A DNA stretch of 64,000 nt from Streptomyces sp. HUAS 15-9. Lineage in GTDB: Bacteria; Actinomycetota; Actinomycetes; Streptomycetales; Streptomycetaceae. Under the pieces are notes generated by a model that was given only the letters and a program-made list of their open reading frames with translations, had not been told where the DNA came from and made no database searches. The position numbers and the translations under genes are program-made. Where the stretch lies: the NCBI RefSeq assembly GCF_025642155.1, contig NZ_CP106798.1, forward strand, positions 5,208,001 to 5,272,000, read 5' to 3'. This document shows, piece by piece, positions 8,728 through 18,705 of the stretch (position 1 is its first letter; each line of letters opens with the position of its first letter).

Positions 8728-9205
8728 GATTGAGCTGATCATCAACGCTCCCGAGCAGATGCGGGAGTTGGGCCGCCGCCTGGCCAAGCTGCTGCGCTCG
8801 GGCGACCTCGTGATGCTCAGCGGTGAGCTCGGCGCGGGCAAGACGACGCTCACCCGTGGGCTCGGCGAGGGGCTCGGTGTGCGGGGCGCGGTCACCTCAC
8901 CGACCTTCGTGATCGCCCGGGTGCACCCGTCCCTGGGCGACGGGCCGCCGCTCGTCCACGTCGACGCGTACCGGCTGTCGGGCGGTCTGGACGAGATGGA
9001 GGACCTGGACCTCGATGTCTCGCTGCCCGAATCGGTGATCGTCGTGGAGTGGGGCGAGGGCAAGGTCGAGGAGCTGACCGACGACCGGCTCCAGGTGGTG
9101 ATCCACCGGGCCGTCGGCGACACCACGGACGAGGTACGGCAGGTGACGATCACCGGGCTCGGCGAGCGCTGGGCCGACGTGGACCTCTCGGTTCTGTCGG
9201 CCTGA
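8684..9205 (+). CDS. tsaE: tRNA t6A biosynthesis ATPase TsaE
   Basis: A 173-residue P-loop ATPase that drives the TsaBDE complex forming threonylcarbamoyl-adenosine-37 of ANN-decoding tRNAs. The Walker A motif is GELGAGKTTLTRGLG, followed by SPTFVIARVH and HVDAYRL and the VVEWGEG strand, all family signatures. Either GTG 8684 or ATG 8690 could start it; both lie inside the 3' end of the hydrolase gene, implying translational coupling. tsaB, rimI and tsaD follow after a short interruption. Confidence 0.95.
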   Translation: MAMEAAPAAPHDPAEIELIINAPEQMRELGRRLAKLLRSGDLVMLSGELGAGKTTLTRGLGEGLGVRGAVTSPTFVIARVHPSLGDGPPLVHVDAYRLSGGLDEMEDLDLDVSLPESVIVVEWGEGKVEELTDDRLQVVIHRAVGDTTDEVRQVTITGLGERWADVDLSVLSA

Positions 9206-9375
9206 GCGGCTTCGACGCGGTCGCCCCGAGCGGCCCGAGAGGCGACGTCCGCCCGGAGATTCCGACAAGCCGTCGGCAAGATATTGCGTCGGACGTCCTG
9301 GGCGTGTTCACATGGTATCCAGTCCGTGGTTAGGCGTACCTAACTACGCCCGCCCCCGCTCGTCAGGAGGCGTCC

Positions 9376-9543
9376 ATGTCCGCTGCTCAGCCCGGGGCGC
9401 AGCCCCCGCCTCATCCGGTCGCCGGGGTGTCCATGCGCGATCTGCTGGCCTCGTGCGTGGCTGCGGACGCGGTCTCCAAGCCGCCGCGCGAGCCCGAGCC
9501 GCACGCGCCGGAGCCGGCGCGGGAAGAGCGCGCGGCCGCTTAG
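9376..9543 (+). CDS. Conserved-looking 55-residue protein, function unknown
   Basis: ATG 9376 is preceded at the right distance by a strong ribosome site (TCAGGAGG at 9363-9370) and opens 55 codons ending TAG 9543. The product starts MSAAQPGAQPPPHPVAGVS, contains MRDLLASCVAADAVS and ends in a Pro/Glu-rich, Ala-rich tail. Codon use is typical of the neighbours. No domain is recognised. It lies between tsaE and a converging exported-protein gene. A 14-bp palindrome (9330-9343) lies in its upstream region. Confidence 0.65.
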   Translation: MSAAQPGAQPPPHPVAGVSMRDLLASCVAADAVSKPPREPEPHAPEPAREERAAA

Positions 9544-9561
9544 CGCCGTACCTGCTCACGG

Positions 9562-10119
9562 CTAACGGATCACGACGACCCGTACCCCGATCGTCGCGAA
9601 CTTCCACATCTCGTTCCCGTCCGCGCGCCGCTCCCGGATGCCGCCCGTCTTCACGGTCGTGTCGGGATCCGCGGCGGAGGGGTCCACGGCGGCGCTGAAG
9701 CCGATGACCACATCGTCCACGCTGGTGAAGCGCACGACGTGCTCGACGGGGATGCCGTCCGTGCCGGTGACCGCACGCGAGCGGGACATCACCGCATACG
9801 AGCCCGGGAGCGGGTCGACGCTGCCCGGGGTCACCTTGAAGGTGCGGCGCACCTTGCCGTTCTCGGCGACCAGCCACACCCGGTCGTCGTCCACCGAGTA
9901 CACGACACGTTCACCCGTGCCCGAGCCGCCGGGCAGGGCGGTGGGGTGCTTGGTGTCCCGGGGCGCCTTCGTGGCGGCCAGCGCGGGAGAGGAGGTCGAC
10001 GAGGGTCGGCCGGCGAGACCGGCCGGGACGGTGGCCGATGCCTGGTAGGCGAGGAGTCCGACCGTCCCGACGGCCGCCGCGGTGAGCCCGGCCACGATTC
10101 CCGCGCTGGTCCCTGCCAC
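9562..10119 (-). CDS. Exported or membrane-anchored protein, possibly a degenerate L,D-transpeptidase-like domain
   Basis: A 185-residue protein with an N-terminal hydrophobic segment (SAGIVAGLTAAAVGTVGLLAYQ) and a Ser/Thr/Pro-rich linker. The globular part contains RVVYSVDDDRVWLVAENGKVRRTFKV-type strands and ends in GVRVVVIR. The layout (VWLV..G..VR..V.PG, and a final GIRE...W..A.IGVRVVVI) recalls YkuD domains, but no SxGC motif is present, so a transpeptidase role is unsupported. It starts at GTG 10119, reads against the tsa genes, and its stop faces the small gene at 9376. Confidence 0.7.
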   Translation of the reverse strand: MAGTSAGIVAGLTAAAVGTVGLLAYQASATVPAGLAGRPSSTSSPALAATKAPRDTKHPTALPGGSGTGERVVYSVDDDRVWLVAENGKVRRTFKVTPGSVDPLPGSYAVMSRSRAVTGTDGIPVEHVVRFTSVDDVVIGFSAAVDPSAADPDTTVKTGGIRERRADGNEMWKFATIGVRVVVIR

Positions 10120-10232
10120 GTGCGCCCACCTCTGCCTCGCGGTATATGTCGTACTTCGTCCAGACGGTAGCAGTCGGTGACCGCGTCACCGGGGCGGCCG
10201 TGCGAGCGGCGCGGGAGCCGTAGGCTGTTCGC

Positions 10233-10889
10233 GTGCTCTTGCTCGCTCTGGATACCGCCACCCCCGCCGTCACCGTCGCCCTGCACGACGGTGAGGCCGT
10301 CATCGCCTCGTCCAGTCAGGTGGACGCGCGCCGGCACGGCGAGCTGCTGCTGCCGGCCGTCGACCGTGTGCTCGCCGAGTCCGGGCTCAAACTGGACGCC
10401 GTCACCGCGGTCGTCGTCGGCATCGGACCCGGCCCCTACACGGGACTGCGTGTCGGCCTGATGACCGCAGACACCTTCGGGCTCGCGCTCGGCGTCCCCG
10501 TGCACGGTGTGTGCACGCTCGACGGCCTCGCGTACGCCTCCGACATCGAGAAGGGCCCCTTCGTCGTGGCGACCGATGCCCGGCGCAAGGAGGTCTACTG
10601 GGCCGAGTACGCCGACTCGCGCACCCGGCTCACCAATCCGTCGGTCGACCGGCCCGCCGACATCGCCGACCGGGTGGCGGGACTGCCCGCCGTCGGCGCG
10701 GGGGCGCTGCTCTACCCCGATACCTTCCCGAACGTCCACGAGCCCGAGCATGTCTCCGCCGCCGCCCTCGCCTCGCTGGCCGCAGAGAAGCTGGCCGCGG
10801 GCGAGGAACTGCCGGAGCCCCGGCCGCTGTATCTGCGCCGTCCCGATGCCCAAGTCCCCAAGAACTACAAGGTGGTCACCCCCAAGTGA
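10233..10889 (+). CDS. tsaB: tRNA t6A biosynthesis protein TsaB
   Basis: A 218-residue ASKHA-fold protein that scaffolds TsaD in t6A synthesis. It begins LLLALDTATPAVTVAL, and carries the signature VVVGIGPGPYTGLRVG near residues 65-80 plus PVHGVCTLDGLA. GTG 10233 is the start. The stop codon overlaps the GTG of rimI in GTGA, so the two are translationally coupled. Confidence 0.95.
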   Translation: MLLLALDTATPAVTVALHDGEAVIASSSQVDARRHGELLLPAVDRVLAESGLKLDAVTAVVVGIGPGPYTGLRVGLMTADTFGLALGVPVHGVCTLDGLAYASDIEKGPFVVATDARRKEVYWAEYADSRTRLTNPSVDRPADIADRVAGLPAVGAGALLYPDTFPNVHEPEHVSAAALASLAAEKLAAGEELPEPRPLYLRRPDAQVPKNYKVVTPK

Positions 10890-11416
10890 CCGAGCCCCTG
10901 ACCTCCCGACTTCGCGAGATGCGCTGGTGGGACATCGATTCCGTCCTCGAGCTGGAGAAGGACCTCTTCCCCGAGGACGCGTGGTCGCGCGGCATGTTCT
11001 GGTCCGAGCTGGCGCACGCCCGGGGCGCGGAGGCCAGCCGGCGGTACGTCGTCGCCGTCGAGGGCGACCGGATCGTCGGCTACGCGGGCCTGGCCGCCCA
11101 GGGCGACCTCGGCGACATCCAGACCATCGCCGTGGCCCGTGACCACCAGGGCACCGGGCTCGGCGGACTGCTGCTGACCGAGCTGATGCGCGCGGCGACC
11201 GCCTTCGAGTGCGCCGAGGTGATGCTCGAGTGCCGCGTCGACAACGTCCGGGCGCAGAAGCTCTACGAGCGCCACGGCTTCGAGCCCATCGGCTTCCGGC
11301 GCGGCTACTACCAGCCGGGGAACGTCGACGCCCTGGTCATGCGACTGACCACCCGATCCGACAGCGGCTCCGCCGCCGGGTCGACCTCCGTACAAGGAAC
11401 CGAGAGCAATGACTGA
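10886..11416 (+). CDS. rimI: Ribosomal-protein-alanine N-acetyltransferase (RimI)
   Basis: A 176-residue GNAT acetyltransferase. The GTG at 10886 overlaps the tsaB stop. Visible are [16 protein letters not shown] at the N-terminus, the acetyl-CoA-binding motif [13 protein letters not shown], and the C-terminal [22 protein letters not shown] typical of RimI (N-terminal acetylation of ribosomal protein S18 and possibly others). Its end overlaps the tsaD start by 8 bp. The tsaB-rimI-tsaD order is widely conserved in bacteria. Confidence 0.93.
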   Translation: MTEPLTSRLREMRWWDIDSVLELEKDLFPEDAWSRGMFWSELAHARGAEASRRYVVAVEGDRIVGYAGLAAQGDLGDIQTIAVARDHQGTGLGGLLLTELMRAATAFECAEVMLECRVDNVRAQKLYERHGFEPIGFRRGYYQPGNVDALVMRLTTRSDSGSAAGSTSVQGTESND

Positions 11417-12512
11417 CGAACCGCTGGTCCTGGGGATCGAGACCTCCTGCGACGAGACCGGCGTCGGCATCGTCCGTGGCACCACCCTGCTGGCGGACGC
11501 CGTCGCCTCCAGCGTCGACGAGCACGCCCGCTTCGGCGGGGTGGTGCCGGAGGTGGCGTCCAGAGCGCACCTGGAGGCGATGGTCCCGACCATCGACCGG
11601 GCGCTGAAGGACGCGGGGATCAGCGCGACGGACCTGGACGGCATCGCGGTGACGGCCGGCCCGGGTCTCGCGGGCGCGCTGCTGGTCGGCGTGTCGGCGG
11701 CCAAGGCCTATGCCTACGCCCTCGGCAGGCCCCTCTACGGCGTGAACCACCTCGCCTCCCACATCTGCGTGGACCAGCTGGAACACGGCGCACTGCCTGA
11801 GCCGACGATGGCGCTGCTGGTGAGCGGTGGCCACTCCTCGCTGCTGCTGTCCACGGACATCACCTCCGACGTCCGCCCGATGGGCGCCACCATCGACGAC
11901 GCGGCCGGCGAGGCCTTCGACAAGATCGCCCGTGTGCTGAACCTGGGCTTCCCGGGCGGCCCGGTCATCGACCGGTACGCACGCGAGGGCGACGCGGACG
12001 CGATCGCCTTCCCGCGCGGTCTGACGGGCCCGCGCGACCCGGCGTACGACTTCTCCTTCTCGGGTCTGAAGACGGCCGTGGCCCGCTGGATCGAGGCCAG
12101 GCGGGCGGCGGGTGAGGAGGTCCCGGTGCGTGATGTGGCGGCCTCCTTCCAGGAGGCGGTCGTCGACGTCCTGACCCGCAAGGCGGTGCGCGCCTGCAAG
12201 GACGAGGGCGTGGACCATCTGATGATCGGCGGCGGTGTGGCCGCCAACTCCCGGCTGCGGGTCCTGGCCCAGGAGCGCTGCGAGGCGGCGGGTATCCGGC
12301 TGCGCGTGCCTCGCCCCAAGCTGTGCACGGACAACGGCGCGATGGTGGCCGCGCTGGGCGCGGAGATGGTGGCGCGCGGGCGGGCGGCGTCCGGTTGGGA
12401 CCTGTCCGCGGACTCCTCGCTGCCGGTGACGGACCCGCATGTGCCGGGCACCACCCACGACCACGACCATGTGCACGAGGTCGGCATCGGCAAGGAGAAC
12501 CTCTACTCGTGA
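11409..12512 (+). CDS. tsaD: tRNA t6A threonylcarbamoyltransferase TsaD
   Basis: A 367-residue Kae1/Qri7/TsaD enzyme that transfers the threonylcarbamoyl group to A37 of tRNA. Signatures are [11 protein letters not shown] at the N-terminus, the metal-binding histidines in [34 protein letters not shown], and [13 protein letters not shown] with [10 protein letters not shown]. The tail is rich in His and Asp ([13 protein letters not shown]), an unconserved extension that might bind metal. It overlaps rimI upstream and a small gene downstream. Confidence 0.96.
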   Translation: MTDEPLVLGIETSCDETGVGIVRGTTLLADAVASSVDEHARFGGVVPEVASRAHLEAMVPTIDRALKDAGISATDLDGIAVTAGPGLAGALLVGVSAAKAYAYALGRPLYGVNHLASHICVDQLEHGALPEPTMALLVSGGHSSLLLSTDITSDVRPMGATIDDAAGEAFDKIARVLNLGFPGGPVIDRYAREGDADAIAFPRGLTGPRDPAYDFSFSGLKTAVARWIEARRAAGEEVPVRDVAASFQEAVVDVLTRKAVRACKDEGVDHLMIGGGVAANSRLRVLAQERCEAAGIRLRVPRPKLCTDNGAMVAALGAEMVARGRAASGWDLSADSSLPVTDPHVPGTTHDHDHVHEVGIGKENLYS

Positions 12513-12766
12513 ACGCCGCACTGATGTGGGAGGCGAGGGCGGCGGAGGGCCGCGGCGAGGATCTCGTGACCTGGGTCCGGTCCCAGGAGCTCCCCCGTTC
12601 CCCACTCCGCCGGGAGACCTTCCGCGCCACCGAGGACCGGGTCCTGGTCATCACGTGGTGGGACGCCCCGCTCGACGCCGACCTCCCCGAACTCCCCGAG
12701 CCCCCGTCCGACTTGGCCTCCCGACCGGTGCACCGGTGGCGGTTCGAGTCGGTGGGGGAGGGGTAG
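12509..12766 (+). CDS. Conserved small protein coupled to tsaD, function unknown
   Basis: An 85-residue product whose GTG start (12509) overlaps the tsaD stop in GTGA, showing translational coupling. It reads [20 protein letters not shown], later [11 protein letters not shown], then a Pro-rich loop and a [11 protein letters not shown] end. The pattern of two strands and a helix would suit a small ferredoxin-like (ABM-type) fold, but no active residues are recognisable. Confidence 0.75.
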   Translation: MNAALMWEARAAEGRGEDLVTWVRSQELPRSPLRRETFRATEDRVLVITWWDAPLDADLPELPEPPSDLASRPVHRWRFESVGEG

Positions 12767-12814
12767 CCCGCTTCCTGTGGACGACGCGAACCCCGTCGAT
12801 TGCCCGGAGTTGAA

Positions 12815-13255
12815 ATGACTGAGGTCGGCCGCCTTCTGAAGGGCGCGGTCGTCGGGTCCGTCGGCCGGGCCGCGGACATGGGGGTGGTCGAGTTCGCCGG
12901 ACCTGAGGGGCAGGCGCTCGCCGTCCACCTCCAGTGCCCCTTCCGGATCCTGCAGGACGAGAACCTGGTCCTGGGGGCGCGCGACATGACGTACCCGCAG
13001 AAGGGCGAGGGTCCGGACGCGTTCGAGCGGTTCGCGACGGTCTACGACGTCCGGGCCGAGACCCTGAACCAGATGCTCGCCGCGCTGCGCCCGTCGGTCA
13101 CGGCCGTGACGGTCGGCCCGGCGGGTGTCCTCGCCGTGGCCTGGGAGCCCGGGTTCCGTCTGGAGGCATTCCCCGACTGCTCGGGCAGGGTGGAGGCCTG
13201 GCGGGTCCTCGAACGGGGCGGGGAGCACTACGGTTTCCCTCCGGGGCTGGTCTGA
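12815..13255 (+). CDS. Hypothetical protein, 146 residues
   Basis: ATG 12815 is preceded by GGAG at 12806. The protein begins MTEVGRLLKGAVVGSVGRAA and contains ALAVHLQCPFRILQDENLVLGARDMTYP and a Trp-containing AVAWEPGFRLEAFPDCSG segment. No transmembrane segment or known domain is recognised. A 48-bp gap separates it from the previous gene and it ends 12 bp from the stop of the converging glycosidase gene. Confidence 0.75.
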   Translation: MTEVGRLLKGAVVGSVGRAADMGVVEFAGPEGQALAVHLQCPFRILQDENLVLGARDMTYPQKGEGPDAFERFATVYDVRAETLNQMLAALRPSVTAVTVGPAGVLAVAWEPGFRLEAFPDCSGRVEAWRVLERGGEHYGFPPGLV

Positions 13256-13267
13256 GGCGGCGGTCCC

Positions 13268-15568
13268 TCAGTCGCACTCATGTGTCTCGCACCGCAACCG
13301 CCTGCCCGGCCCGAGCACCCGCACCGGTCCCGTGAGTGTCAGGTGCGCCGTGTGCCGTACCTCCGCGCTGGACAACGCCAACCGCAGTTCCAGCGCGCCC
13401 GGTTCGACCACCCGTGAGCCCGAGCGGTCGGTGAAGGCCGAGAGGTCCGTGTGGAAGCGGAAGGTCAGCCGGCGGGACTCGCCGGGGGTCAGGCCCAGTC
13501 GGTGGTAGCCGATCAGGCGTACGTCCGGGCGGGTCACCGATGCCACCGGGTCGTGCAGGTAGAGCTGGACGACCTCCGCGCCGTCGCGGTCGCCGGTGTT
13601 GCGGACCGTGAGGGAGAGGGCGTACGAGCCGTCCGTGCCGATCTCCGGGTCCGTGCCCTCGAAGTCCTCCCACGCGAACGTCGTGTACGAGCGGCCGTGG
13701 CCGAAGGCGTAGAGCGGGGTCGGGTCCAGGTTGCTGACCTCGCCCGCCAGGCCCAGTGGTGGCTGGAGGTACGTCCACGGCTGGCCTCCTGGGACGCGCG
13801 GCACGCTCACCGGGAGCCTTCCCGAGGGGTTGATCCGGCCCGACAGGACGCCCGCCACCGCGGGGCCGCCCTCCTCGCCCGGGAAGAACGCCTGGACCAC
13901 CGCTCCGAGCAGACCGTCCCAGCGGCCCAGTGCGTACGGGCGGCCGGTCAGCAGGACCAGGACGACGGGGACGCCCGTGCCGACCAGCGCGTCCAGGAAA
14001 TCGCCCTGTACTCCCGGGAGTCGGAGGTCCGCCACGTCGCAGCCCTCGCCCGACGTGCCCCGGCCGAACAGCCCGGCCCGGTCGCCCAGGACCGCCACGC
14101 AGACGTCGGCCTCCGACGCCCGAGCCACCGCCTCCTCGAAGCCGGACCGGTCCGGGTCGGACACCCCGCAGCCCTCCGCGAACGTCACCTTGGCGTCCGG
14201 GAGTTCGGTGCGCAGGGAGTCGAGGAGCGTGGGGATGTCCACGCCCGGCGGGACGTCGGGGTGGTGGGTGAGCACGTGGGACGGGAAGGAGTAGCAGCCC
14301 AGCATGGCGAGGGCGTCCGCCGCCCGGGGGCCGACCACCGTGATGCGCGTGCCGGGGGCCAGCGGGAGCAGGCCGTCCGGGTTGTCCAGGAGGACCACGG
14401 ACTCCTCCGCCAGACGGCGGGCCAGGGCGCGGTTCGCCGTCGAGTCCAGGTCGACGGGGCCCGCCGGTTCCGGCTGCCAGTCCTCGTCCAGAAGACCCAG
14501 CTCGCACTTCTGCAGCAGCACCCTGCGGGCCGCGCGGTCCACCAGCGACTCCGGGACCGTTCCGGCGCGTACGGCTGCCACCAGGGGCTTTCCATAGCAC
14601 TTCAGCGTCGGCAGTTCGATGTCGACGCCCGCTTCCAGCGCCCGGTGCGCAGCCTCGGCCGGGCTGCCGGCCACCCTGTGCAGCGTCTCCAGGAAGCCGA
14701 TGCCGAAGTAGTCGGATACCACCGTACCGGTGAATCCCCAGTCATCCCGCAGGAGTTCGGTCAGCAGGCGCGGGTCCGCGGAGGCCGGGACGCCGTCCGT
14801 CTCGTTGTACGCCGCCATCACCGAGCGGGCGCCGCCCTCACGCAGTGCCATCTCGAACGGGGGGAGCGTGACGTCCGCGAACTCCCGCACGCCCGCCCGG
14901 ACGGGGGCCAGGTTGCGGGCGCCCGCCGAGGACGCGTACCCGGCGAAGTGCTTGAGCGTGGCGACGATCCCGGCCGACTCCAGGCCCCGGACGTAGGCCG
15001 TGCCGATCGTGCCGACCAGGTACGGGTCCTCGCCGATCGTCTCCTCCACCCGGCCCCAGCGGGGGTCGCGGACCACGTCCAGGACCGGGGCCAGGCCCTG
15101 GTGGACGCCGACCGAGCGAAGGTCGTGGCCGATGTGCCGGCCCAACTCCTCGACCAGCGGCGGGTCGAAGGTGGCACCCCAGGCCAGCGGCACCGGGTAG
15201 GCCGTCGCGCCCCAGGCCGTGAAGCCCGCCAGACACTCCTCGTGGGCGACCGCGGGGATGCCGAAGCGGCCCGCGGCGGCGATCCGCCGTTGCGCGCGGG
15301 CCAGGGCCTGGGCGCCGAGCGCCGGGTCCACGGGGGCCGTGCCGAATGAGCGGGTCAGCTGGCCGAGGCCGAGGGCGATCAGCTCGGCCCAGTCGTACTC
15401 CGCGGTCATCTCGCGCTGCAGCGGGGCGACTTCCTCGCCGTCCGTGGCCGCGCCCACCCACACGCCGTACAGCTGGGCGGTCTTCTCCTCCAGGGTCATC
15501 CGGGAGAGCAGGTCGGCGACGCGGACGGCGGCGGGCAGGGCGGGGTCGCGCCAAGGAGCGGTGGTCAT
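13268..15568 (-). CDS. Glycoside hydrolase family 3 (beta-xylosidase/beta-glucosidase, BxlA-like)
   Basis: A 766-residue intracellular GH3 enzyme; no signal peptide is seen. It has the (beta/alpha)8 domain with KHFAGYASSAGARNLAP and GARSVMAAYNETDGVPASAD, and the nucleophile Asp in GTVVSDYFGI. The alpha/beta sandwich (GPRAADALAMLGCYSFPSH, DRAGLFGRGTSGEG) and a C-terminal fibronectin-III-like domain follow. It is the last gene of an operon with two permeases and a solute-binding lipoprotein, so it probably hydrolyses the imported oligosaccharide. Length, sequence motifs and context fit BxlA of the xylobiose system better than a GH1 cellobiose system. Specificity is inferred. Confidence 0.92.
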   Translation of the reverse strand: MTTAPWRDPALPAAVRVADLLSRMTLEEKTAQLYGVWVGAATDGEEVAPLQREMTAEYDWAELIALGLGQLTRSFGTAPVDPALGAQALARAQRRIAAAGRFGIPAVAHEECLAGFTAWGATAYPVPLAWGATFDPPLVEELGRHIGHDLRSVGVHQGLAPVLDVVRDPRWGRVEETIGEDPYLVGTIGTAYVRGLESAGIVATLKHFAGYASSAGARNLAPVRAGVREFADVTLPPFEMALREGGARSVMAAYNETDGVPASADPRLLTELLRDDWGFTGTVVSDYFGIGFLETLHRVAGSPAEAAHRALEAGVDIELPTLKCYGKPLVAAVRAGTVPESLVDRAARRVLLQKCELGLLDEDWQPEPAGPVDLDSTANRALARRLAEESVVLLDNPDGLLPLAPGTRITVVGPRAADALAMLGCYSFPSHVLTHHPDVPPGVDIPTLLDSLRTELPDAKVTFAEGCGVSDPDRSGFEEAVARASEADVCVAVLGDRAGLFGRGTSGEGCDVADLRLPGVQGDFLDALVGTGVPVVLVLLTGRPYALGRWDGLLGAVVQAFFPGEEGGPAVAGVLSGRINPSGRLPVSVPRVPGGQPWTYLQPPLGLAGEVSNLDPTPLYAFGHGRSYTTFAWEDFEGTDPEIGTDGSYALSLTVRNTGDRDGAEVVQLYLHDPVASVTRPDVRLIGYHRLGLTPGESRRLTFRFHTDLSAFTDRSGSRVVEPGALELRLALSSAEVRHTAHLTLTGPVRVLGPGRRLRCETHECD

Positions 15569-15593
15569 GAAACTCCCGTCGGGATAGAGGTGA

Positions 15594-16493
15594 TCACTTG
15601 CCGCCCACGCCCATCAGCCCGCCGACCAGCGCGCGGCGCGCGACCAGGTACACGGCGAAGATCGGGACACCGGAGAGGACGACCGAGGCGAGCAGGGCGG
15701 GGATGTTCACGCCGAACTGGCTCACGTAGTTGAACAGGCCGAGGGTCAGCACACGCGGACCGTCGGACTGGGTGAAGATCAGGGGGAAGAGAAAGCCGTT
15801 CCAGGCCTGGAGGGCGGAGTAGATGACGACCGTGCTGATTCCGCCCTTGGCCAGCGGGACGACCAGCTGGAACAGCATGCGGGTGGGTGAGGCGCCGTCC
15901 AGGGCCATCGCCTCGTACAGGTCCTCCGAGATGTCGCGGAGGGTGCCGGTGAGGATCAGCACCGACACCGGCATGGCGAAGGCGGCCGTCGGCAGGACGA
16001 CCGCGAGGAGGCTGTCGTAGAGGTTCAGCTTCGCGATCATCAGGTAGAGGGGGACCACGACGGCCTGCGCGGGGATCGCCACGCCCAGCAGGAACAGCCG
16101 GAAGGCGGAGCCGGACCAGGCGTTTCGGGTGCGTACGGCGACGTGGGCGAGCGGGACGCACAGGACCAGGACGATCGCCACGACCGCCGCCGCCACGATC
16201 GCCGTGTTCGCCAGGAAGTGGCCGAAGCCGTTGTGCAGGACGGTGTTGTAGTTGTCCAGGGTCGGGTCGGCCGGCGGCTTGAGGGCGTTGTTGCCGAGGG
16301 CCTGGTCCTGACGGGTGAGCGAGGCCGAGATCATCGCGTAGATCGGGACGAGTACGACCGCCAGCCAGATGACCGCGCCCAGGCCGGCCAGGGGGTTGGC
16401 GCGTCTGCTCCAGTGCCCGCGGCGGCGCCGGGCGGGCGGCTTCGCGGGCGGCTCGCCGGTCTTCACGGGGCGGGGCAGCGTATCGTGTGACAC
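15594..16493 (-). CDS. Sugar ABC transporter permease, MalG type (BxlG-like)
   Basis: A 299-residue inner-membrane permease with about six membrane segments (for example LAGLGAVIWLAVVLVPIYAMI and AIVAAAVVAIVLVLCVPLA). It has the conserved cytoplasmic EAA loop, EDLYEAMALDGASPTRMLFQLVVPLAKGG, that contacts the ATPase. It starts 4 bp after the upstream permease and is followed 25 bp later by the GH3 gene. No ATPase gene is present, as is usual for Streptomyces CUT1 systems that share the MsiK ATPase. Confidence 0.93.
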   Translation of the reverse strand: MSHDTLPRPVKTGEPPAKPPARRRRGHWSRRANPLAGLGAVIWLAVVLVPIYAMISASLTRQDQALGNNALKPPADPTLDNYNTVLHNGFGHFLANTAIVAAAVVAIVLVLCVPLAHVAVRTRNAWSGSAFRLFLLGVAIPAQAVVVPLYLMIAKLNLYDSLLAVVLPTAAFAMPVSVLILTGTLRDISEDLYEAMALDGASPTRMLFQLVVPLAKGGISTVVIYSALQAWNGFLFPLIFTQSDGPRVLTLGLFNYVSQFGVNIPALLASVVLSGVPIFAVYLVARRALVGGLMGVGGK

Positions 16494-16497
16494 TCCG

Positions 16498-17364
16498 TCA
16501 CATTCCTTCCCGTGCGCTGCGCATGGCGCCGAAGCCGGTCAGCCGCACCATGACCAGGGAGAGCGCCGTGGCCGCCACCACCAGGAAGGACGCGACGGCG
16601 CTCGCGTAGCCGAAGTCGTAGCTCTTGAAGCCCGCCTCGTACATCAGGTACGGCAGGATCGCCGTGTCGGTGCCGGGGCCGCCCTGGGTGAGGATCAGGA
16701 CGGTCTCGAAGTAGGTCAGCGACCCGACGATCATCAGCACGCTCGACGTCGTCGCCGTGTTGCGCAACTGGGGGAGCGTGATCGAGAAGAACCGGCGGTA
16801 GCGGCCGGCGCCGTCGATCGCGGCCGCCTGGTACAGGACGTCGGGGATCTGGCGGGCCCCGCCCTGGTAGATCAGGGTGTGGAAGGGGATGAACTGCCAG
16901 CCGCCGACGAAGACGATCGCGAGGAAGGCACCGCTGGTCGAGCCGAGTGTGTCCTGCTGGATGATGCCGAAGTTGGGGTCGAGCAGGGCGTAGAAGAGCA
17001 GCGAGATCGCCGTCGAGGACAGCAGGAACGGGACGAAGAAGACCGCGGAGAGGATCGCGCGGTTGCGCTGCCGGCCCGCCGCCCACACGCCCAGCAGCAG
17101 GGAGACGACCGTCTGGAAGGCCCAGCTCACCAGCGTCAGCAGGACGGTCACCGTCAGGGACTGGGTCAGGCGGGGGTCGTCGATCAGCTTCCGCCAGTTG
17201 GCGAGGCCGACCGGCTCCGGGTCGCCCAGGCCGTTCCACTGGGTGAAGGAGAGATAGAAGGCCAGGGCCATGGGGGCGACGGCGAAGAAGGTGAAGAACA
17301 GGACACCCGGGAGGGCCCACGCGGCATGCGGGCGTCCTGCCTTCGTGGCGGTACCGGCGCTCAC
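16498..17364 (-). CDS. Sugar ABC transporter permease, MalF type (BxlF-like)
   Basis: A 288-residue CUT1 permease with six predicted membrane spans ([23 protein letters not shown] first) and the EAA loop [27 protein letters not shown]. The GTG start at 17364 overlaps the stop of the binding-protein gene by 4 bp, so translation is coupled. It pairs with the MalG-type permease to form the membrane channel of the same importer. Confidence 0.93.
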   Translation of the reverse strand: MSAGTATKAGRPHAAWALPGVLFFTFFAVAPMALAFYLSFTQWNGLGDPEPVGLANWRKLIDDPRLTQSLTVTVLLTLVSWAFQTVVSLLLGVWAAGRQRNRAILSAVFFVPFLLSSTAISLLFYALLDPNFGIIQQDTLGSTSGAFLAIVFVGGWQFIPFHTLIYQGGARQIPDVLYQAAAIDGAGRYRRFFSITLPQLRNTATTSSVLMIVGSLTYFETVLILTQGGPGTDTAILPYLMYEAGFKSYDFGYASAVASFLVVAATALSLVMVRLTGFGAMRSAREGM

Positions 17365-18689
17365 TTCAGACCCTGGAGCGCCGACACGAACCGGCTGGGC
17401 GAGGACTTACCCACGAACAGTTTGCTGATCTCGGTGAGCATCGGCGTCGAGACGTCCGGATCCACGGCCTGGTCCCAGCTCAGGGTGAAGGCCGGGGCCT
17501 GCCGCACCATCTGGTACTGGAACTTGGCGAACTCGGGGTTCGGCGAGGCGTCGAGCAGCTTCTCCGCGTTCGAGGTGGTCGGGATGTCGCCGTTGGCGAC
17601 CAGGTCCTTGGCGTACGCCCCGGACGCGCAGTCGCGCAGGAAGGCGATCGCCGCGTCCTTGTTGGACGTACGGGCGTTCACGGACCAGTAGTTGGTGGGG
17701 TTTCCGACGACGTTGCGGATGTCGCCGGCGCCGCCCTCGACCTTCGGGAACGCGCACCAGCCCAGGTTCCGCCTGGCGAAGTCGGGGAACTTGCCGAGCT
17801 GCGTCGAGTACTCCCAGGAGCCCATCAGGTGCATCGCCGCCTTGCCCTTGGCGAAGACCGCGGGCGCGCCGCCGTTGACGTACGACACCGAGCTGAAGCC
17901 CTTCCCGAAGGCGCCGTCGTCGATGAGCTGTTTCACGGTCTCGGCTGCCTTCAGCACCGCCGGGTCGCCCCAGCCGGACGGGTCACCGTTCTTGATCTTG
18001 TCGAAGACCTCGGGCCCGCCGATGCGGTCGGTGAGGTACTCCAGCCACATGAGCTCGGGCCAGATGTCGGCGCCGCCGAGCGCGAAGGGGGTGATCCGGG
18101 CCTTCTTCAGCTTGCCGTTGATGTCCAGCAGCTGGTCGAAGGTGGTGGGCGGCTGGAGCTTGTGCTCGGCGAAGACGGCCTTGTTGTAGAAGAGGATCAC
18201 GGGCTGCATGCCGCGCATGGGGATGCCGTAGTTGCGGCCGCCGAGGCCGCCCGCCGCGAGGACCGAGGGCAGAAAGCCGTCCTTGAGGACCGGGTCGGAC
18301 CCGATGGTGCCGGTGAGGTCGACCAGCTGGTTCGCGTCCTTGTACGCCTTGATCGAGCCGCCGCCCCAGTTGAAGAACACATCGGGCGCGTGGGGCGAGC
18401 CCATCGCCGTGCGCAGCTTGGCGGGGTAGTCGGAGCCGGGCACCTTCTCCAGCTTGATCCTGCCGTTCGCCTTCTTCGCGGCTGCCGAGGCATTGAACCG
18501 GCTGATCGCCTTGACCTGCACCTTCGCCGCGTCGTCGCCGTACACGAAGGCGGTGAGCATGCCGCCGGCACCGGATCCGCCGGAGGAGCCGCAGGCCGAG
18601 AGTCCGGCGGTGAGCAAGGTGGTGGCGCCGGCGCCGAGCATCCAGCGCCTGCTGAAGGTACGCCCGCCGTTGGACGTCTGGGACTCCAT
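17361..18689 (-). CDS. Extracellular sugar-binding lipoprotein (BxlE-like)
   Basis: A 442-residue solute-binding protein. The N-terminus has a twin-arginine-like SRRWMLGAG, a hydrophobic core and the lipobox LSAC (Cys lipidation site), then a Gly/Ser linker. The mature part has the type-1 binding-protein fold ([63 protein letters not shown]). It is the first gene of the binding protein-permease-permease-GH3 operon. CGAA-N3-TTCG operators lie immediately upstream. Xylo-oligosaccharide is the likely ligand from context, not proven by sequence. Confidence 0.92.
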   Translation of the reverse strand: MESQTSNGGRTFSRRWMLGAGATTLLTAGLSACGSSGGSGAGGMLTAFVYGDDAAKVQVKAISRFNASAAAKKANGRIKLEKVPGSDYPAKLRTAMGSPHAPDVFFNWGGGSIKAYKDANQLVDLTGTIGSDPVLKDGFLPSVLAAGGLGGRNYGIPMRGMQPVILFYNKAVFAEHKLQPPTTFDQLLDINGKLKKARITPFALGGADIWPELMWLEYLTDRIGGPEVFDKIKNGDPSGWGDPAVLKAAETVKQLIDDGAFGKGFSSVSYVNGGAPAVFAKGKAAMHLMGSWEYSTQLGKFPDFARRNLGWCAFPKVEGGAGDIRNVVGNPTNYWSVNARTSNKDAAIAFLRDCASGAYAKDLVANGDIPTTSNAEKLLDASPNPEFAKFQYQMVRQAPAFTLSWDQAVDPDVSTPMLTEISKLFVGKSSPSRFVSALQGLK

Positions 18690-18705
18690 GACAGCACCTC
18701 TCTTC

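Noticed and set aside
9330..9343. TTAGGCGTACCTAA as an iron-box (DmdR/IdeR) operator
   Set aside because: The half-sites match iron boxes, but the spacer is 4 instead of 9 bases, and no iron-related gene is adjacent.
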